Of a stretch of DNA of 8,049 nucleotides, positions 6,149 to 8,049 are shown piece by piece. Position 1 is the stretch's first letter. The number at the start of each line of letters is the position of its first letter. Under the pieces are notes generated by a model. It was not told the DNA's origin, did no database searches, and saw nothing but the letters and a program-made list of their open reading frames with translations. Source of the stretch: Pseudomonadota bacterium (GTDB taxonomy: Bacteria; Pseudomonadota; Alphaproteobacteria; Caulobacterales; Caulobacteraceae); NCBI GenBank assembly GCA_023433655.1, contig JAEYUE010000252.1, positions 1 through 8,049 on the forward strand, written 5' to 3'. The position numbers were made by a program, and so were the translations under genes.

Positions 6149-7039
6149 ATGGGGCGGATATCACTCTCGATATGTGCGGTTGTCGTGGCGGCGGGGCTCA
6201 TGGGGTCAAGCCAATCCCCAGAGGCGCAGGGGACGGCGGGTCCACGCCCACCCCTAGGCGGTCAGGCCGCAGAGAAGGGCAACGCCCACGACAGCGCCCC
6301 ATCCAGCGCGCCGCTTGAAGTCACCATTGTCCAAAGCTCGGCGGATGCCGATCACGCTCGTGACCGCGAAACCAAATCCGATGAGCACGAGGCCAAGGAC
6401 CTGGACGCCCAGGTAAGGGCTGCTGATGCCGCCGAACAGCAGATACTGCCGACGTGGTTCGGGGTTGGTCTGTCGTTCTTGGGAACCGTGTTGATTGTCT
6501 CGTCCCTTAAAGAGGCCCGGTCCGCCAATCGCATAGCTCGGGAGCATATGGCCACGGATTTGCGGGCTTGGCTGCTTTCCAGCGGCGTCGCCTGGAAGAA
6601 CTCGGAACAAGCCACGGACGAGAACGGCGTGACCCATGATCGCGCCCTCGGATTTGTCATTCAATACGCGAACCACGGGCGAACCCCGGCTCGGCTCCGC
6701 ACTTTTTGGGCCGAAATTCGCGTAGTTGATAGGGACGAGGAGCCGCCCACCTTCGTGGCGGGGGACACGCCCATCCGTCCGGGGATTATTGGGCCTGATG
6801 CTACCGTTTCTCCCCCCACGAAGGGAATCGTCGGCTCCGATCTCGAAGGATTTATGGCGGGCAACAAGGTCGTCTATGCCTACGCTCTGCTGACCTACAC
6901 GACCGTCTTTGACGACGTGCCACGCGTCTCGGAGTGCTGCTTTCGGGTGCGCTTCGACGGCTACCAGCAGAACCCGGCCGGCCAAGTCTCGCTTGCTATG
7001 GAGGTCGCCAGCGCCGGTCCCCAAAACACCGCCACCTAG
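6149..7039 (+). CDS. Uncharacterised single-pass membrane protein
   Basis: The gene encodes 296 residues. The N-terminus (MGRISLSICAVVVAAGL) looks like a signal peptide or signal anchor. A low-complexity linker follows to about residue 55. Residues 65-98 are a strongly charged, probably coiled-coil stretch. One clear membrane helix lies at 100-120. After it comes a helical segment (KEARSANRIAREHMATDLRAWL) and a soluble C-terminal domain with strand-rich look, including YANHGRTPAR (173-182). This architecture recalls a loosely defined group of hypothetical proteins common in alphaproteobacteria and often beside prophages or islands, with an N-x-G-x-TPA motif after the helix. No enzymatic motif is visible. 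An in-frame TAG stands 9 bases before the ATG, so the start is well bounded, but no Shine-Dalgarno is evident. GC content (about 60 percent in a sampled line) is far below the GT39 gene, suggesting recent acquisition. Confidence 0.75.
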   Translation: MGRISLSICAVVVAAGLMGSSQSPEAQGTAGPRPPLGGQAAEKGNAHDSAPSSAPLEVTIVQSSADADHARDRETKSDEHEAKDLDAQVRAADAAEQQILPTWFGVGLSFLGTVLIVSSLKEARSANRIAREHMATDLRAWLLSSGVAWKNSEQATDENGVTHDRALGFVIQYANHGRTPARLRTFWAEIRVVDRDEEPPTFVAGDTPIRPGIIGPDATVSPPTKGIVGSDLEGFMAGNKVVYAYALLTYTTVFDDVPRVSECCFRVRFDGYQQNPAGQVSLAMEVASAGPQNTAT

Positions 7040-7200
7040 GGCCAGCGCCGCCACTATCTGAACCAGCATAACGTCTCTCTCTCTTGAAAACCGAGAGATG
7101 CGGCCTGCTCCGAACTACATGTTCAGAGGGGATACATCCCCGAGTGTTCTGCGGGTTTTCGTCAGCTTGCGCCGGGCGCGACCGCCGCTAGTGTCCGCGC
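7040..7200. other. Intergenic region with short inverted repeats
   Basis: Three small palindromic structures follow the stop of the membrane-protein gene. TCTCTC (7078-7083) pairs with GAGAGA (7093-7098) across a 9-base loop. GGGGATACATCCCC (7128-7141) is a perfect 6-bp stem with a 2-base loop. GAAAACC (7086-7092) can pair with GGTTTTC (7154-7160). None is followed by a proper T-run, so an intrinsic terminator is only possible. Base composition switches back to very GC-rich near 7160, which may mark the right edge of the foreign segment. Confidence 0.35.
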
Positions 7201-7620
7201 GTGCCCCCTTCCGCCCCTGAAGACCTGTTTCCAAACTCGCCCGCCTATCGCGAGCTGCAGCCGCTGCGGATTCCGTCGGGGTGGGATGTCGCCTGCAACC
7301 AGCTGTACGTCGGCAGCGACCCCGCGTCGGGCGAGCTGGGCGGGTCGTCGCTGTTCCATGCGACCAACGCCGGGCGGCGGTTCAACATCGACGTCGAGGT
7401 CCGGCCCGAGTTCGATCCGGAGGGCGCCTTCCACCTGACGGTCCTCTACGCGCCGTGGCCGCGGACGGAGCAGGGGCGGCGGCGGCAGGGCGAGCCGCTG
7501 CGCTTCGGTCTCGAGGCTGAGGAGGTGCACGCCTTCGAAACCCGCAGCTATGAGGCGCTGGTCGCGGAACTGGAGCACTGGATCGCCCGCTGCACCATCT
7601 GGACGCGTGAAGGGCGCTAG
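7201..7620 (+). CDS. Conserved-looking hypothetical protein, 139 residues
   Basis: The frame is bounded by an in-frame TAG at 7189-7191, and the only plausible start is GTG at 7201; no Shine-Dalgarno is visible, so it may be leaderless. The product is soluble, without signal peptide or membrane helix. It looks like a compact alpha/beta protein: LRIPSGWDVACNQLYV (residues 22-37), an acidic middle, a hydrophobic strand FHLTVLYAPWP, and a C-terminal helix ending ELEHWIARCTIW. Codon use is highly GC-biased, like the envelope block. I do not recognise the family and assign no function. The following GFA-family gene begins 25 bases after its stop on the same strand, so the two are probably co-transcribed. 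Confidence 0.75.
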   Translation: MPPSAPEDLFPNSPAYRELQPLRIPSGWDVACNQLYVGSDPASGELGGSSLFHATNAGRRFNIDVEVRPEFDPEGAFHLTVLYAPWPRTEQGRRRQGEPLRFGLEAEEVHAFETRSYEALVAELEHWIARCTIWTREGR

Positions 7621-7645
7621 GCCCGGCGGCGGCCAGGAGGCGCGA

Positions 7646-8047
7646 ATGGACCGGTTCAACGGCGGCTGCCTGTGCGGGGCGGTGCGGATCACGGCGACGG
7701 GGCGGCCGAACCGGGTCGGCATCTGCCACTGTCTCGACTGCCGCAAGCATCACGGGGCGCTCTTCTTCGCCGCGGCGATGTTTCCGCGCGGGGCGGTGGC
7801 GGTCGAGGGTGAGACCCGGGACTTTCGCAACCGCCACTTCTGCCCGTGCTGCGGCGCGTCGGTGTTCGCCGTCAGCGGCGACGAGGTCGAAGTGCACCTC
7901 GGGGCGCTGGACGCGCCGGACCAGCTCACGCCGACCTATGAGTGCTGGACGGCGCGGCGGGAGTCGTGGCTGCCGCCGTTTCCGGGGATGCGGGGCTATC
8001 CCCGGGACCGCGAAGGGCCCGGGCCTCACGAGGACGGGGTGGACTAG
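7646..8047 (+). CDS. GFA-family zinc-binding protein
   Basis: This 133-residue protein belongs to the family named after glutathione-dependent formaldehyde-activating enzyme (Gfa/CENP-V fold). The zinc ligands are all visible: C8 and C10 in GGCLCGAVR, C27, C29 and C32 in CHCLDCRKHHG, and C66 and C69 in FCPCCGASVF. The start at 7646 is supported by a strong AGGAGG five bases upstream and by its place just before the first Cys pair; the longer open frame reading through the previous gene is discarded. The activity of most members is unknown, and the original formaldehyde-glutathione role has been questioned, so no reaction is assigned. It probably shares a transcript with the gene before it. 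The stop lies two bases before the window edge, so the gene is complete. Confidence 0.9.
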   Translation: MDRFNGGCLCGAVRITATGRPNRVGICHCLDCRKHHGALFFAAAMFPRGAVAVEGETRDFRNRHFCPCCGASVFAVSGDEVEVHLGALDAPDQLTPTYECWTARRESWLPPFPGMRGYPRDREGPGPHEDGVD

Positions 8048-8049
8048 AG

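Noticed and set aside
6254..7069. Minus-strand 271-codon frame with a hydrophobic C-terminal part
   Set aside because: The plus-strand product has a coherent architecture (signal, charged helix, membrane helix, soluble domain); the hydrophobic stretch is the antisense of its charged and alanine-rich linker.
7074..7098. Intrinsic terminator after the 6149-7039 gene
   Set aside because: The 6-bp stem has a loose 9-base loop and is not followed by a run of T; listed only as part of the intergenic description.

Overview
The window looks like a chromosomal segment of a high-GC alphaproteobacterium, most likely of the Caulobacterales (Brevundimonas or Caulobacter type). This is inferred from very GC-rich codon use in the main genes, weak Shine-Dalgarno sequences, and the families present. 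No rRNA, tRNA or CRISPR array is visible.

Layout. Positions 1-201 hold no gene I can support, but contain a sequence (51-99) that reappears inverted at 5711-5758. Positions 202-4896 are an envelope and metabolism block. It holds a PAP2 membrane phosphatase (+, 202-951), a four-helix membrane protein of unknown function (-, 965-1390), a palindromic REP-like element (1455-1494), a dolichyl-phosphate-mannose-synthase-like GT2 glycosyltransferase without a membrane anchor (-, 1498-2226), a divergent ArnT/GT39 polyprenyl-phosphate-sugar transferase (+, 2306-3964), and a hydroxymethylglutaryl-CoA lyase (+, 3961-4896) that overlaps the GT39 gene by ATGA. The end of the lyase gene runs into a decayed IS1595-type transposase (4866-5697) with several frameshifts and lost zinc-ribbon cysteines. 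The apparent right end of that IS is followed by about 1.4 kb of lower-GC DNA. This stretch carries short GATTCGC repeats, a remnant of a small acidic ORF on the minus strand, and a gene for an uncharacterised single-pass membrane protein (6149-7039). From 7201 the DNA is again very GC-rich, with an unknown 139-residue protein and a GFA-family zinc protein.

How the genes may work together. The GT2 enzyme would load a sugar onto a polyprenyl phosphate and the GT39 enzyme would transfer it on the periplasmic face, probably to lipid A or another envelope glycan. The PAP2 protein could remove a lipid phosphate in the same compartment. This pathway link is inference from family and position. The lyase belongs to leucine/HMG-CoA catabolism and is linked to the GT39 gene only by translational coupling.

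The least expected observation is structural: a roughly 48-bp imperfect inverted repeat brackets the whole 5.7-kb block, with one arm at the right end of the broken IS. This is the topology of an IS1595-type element carrying passenger genes, but no target-site duplication is visible and the enclosed genes look native, so a rearrangement is equally possible. I see no clear new defence or other dedicated system here.
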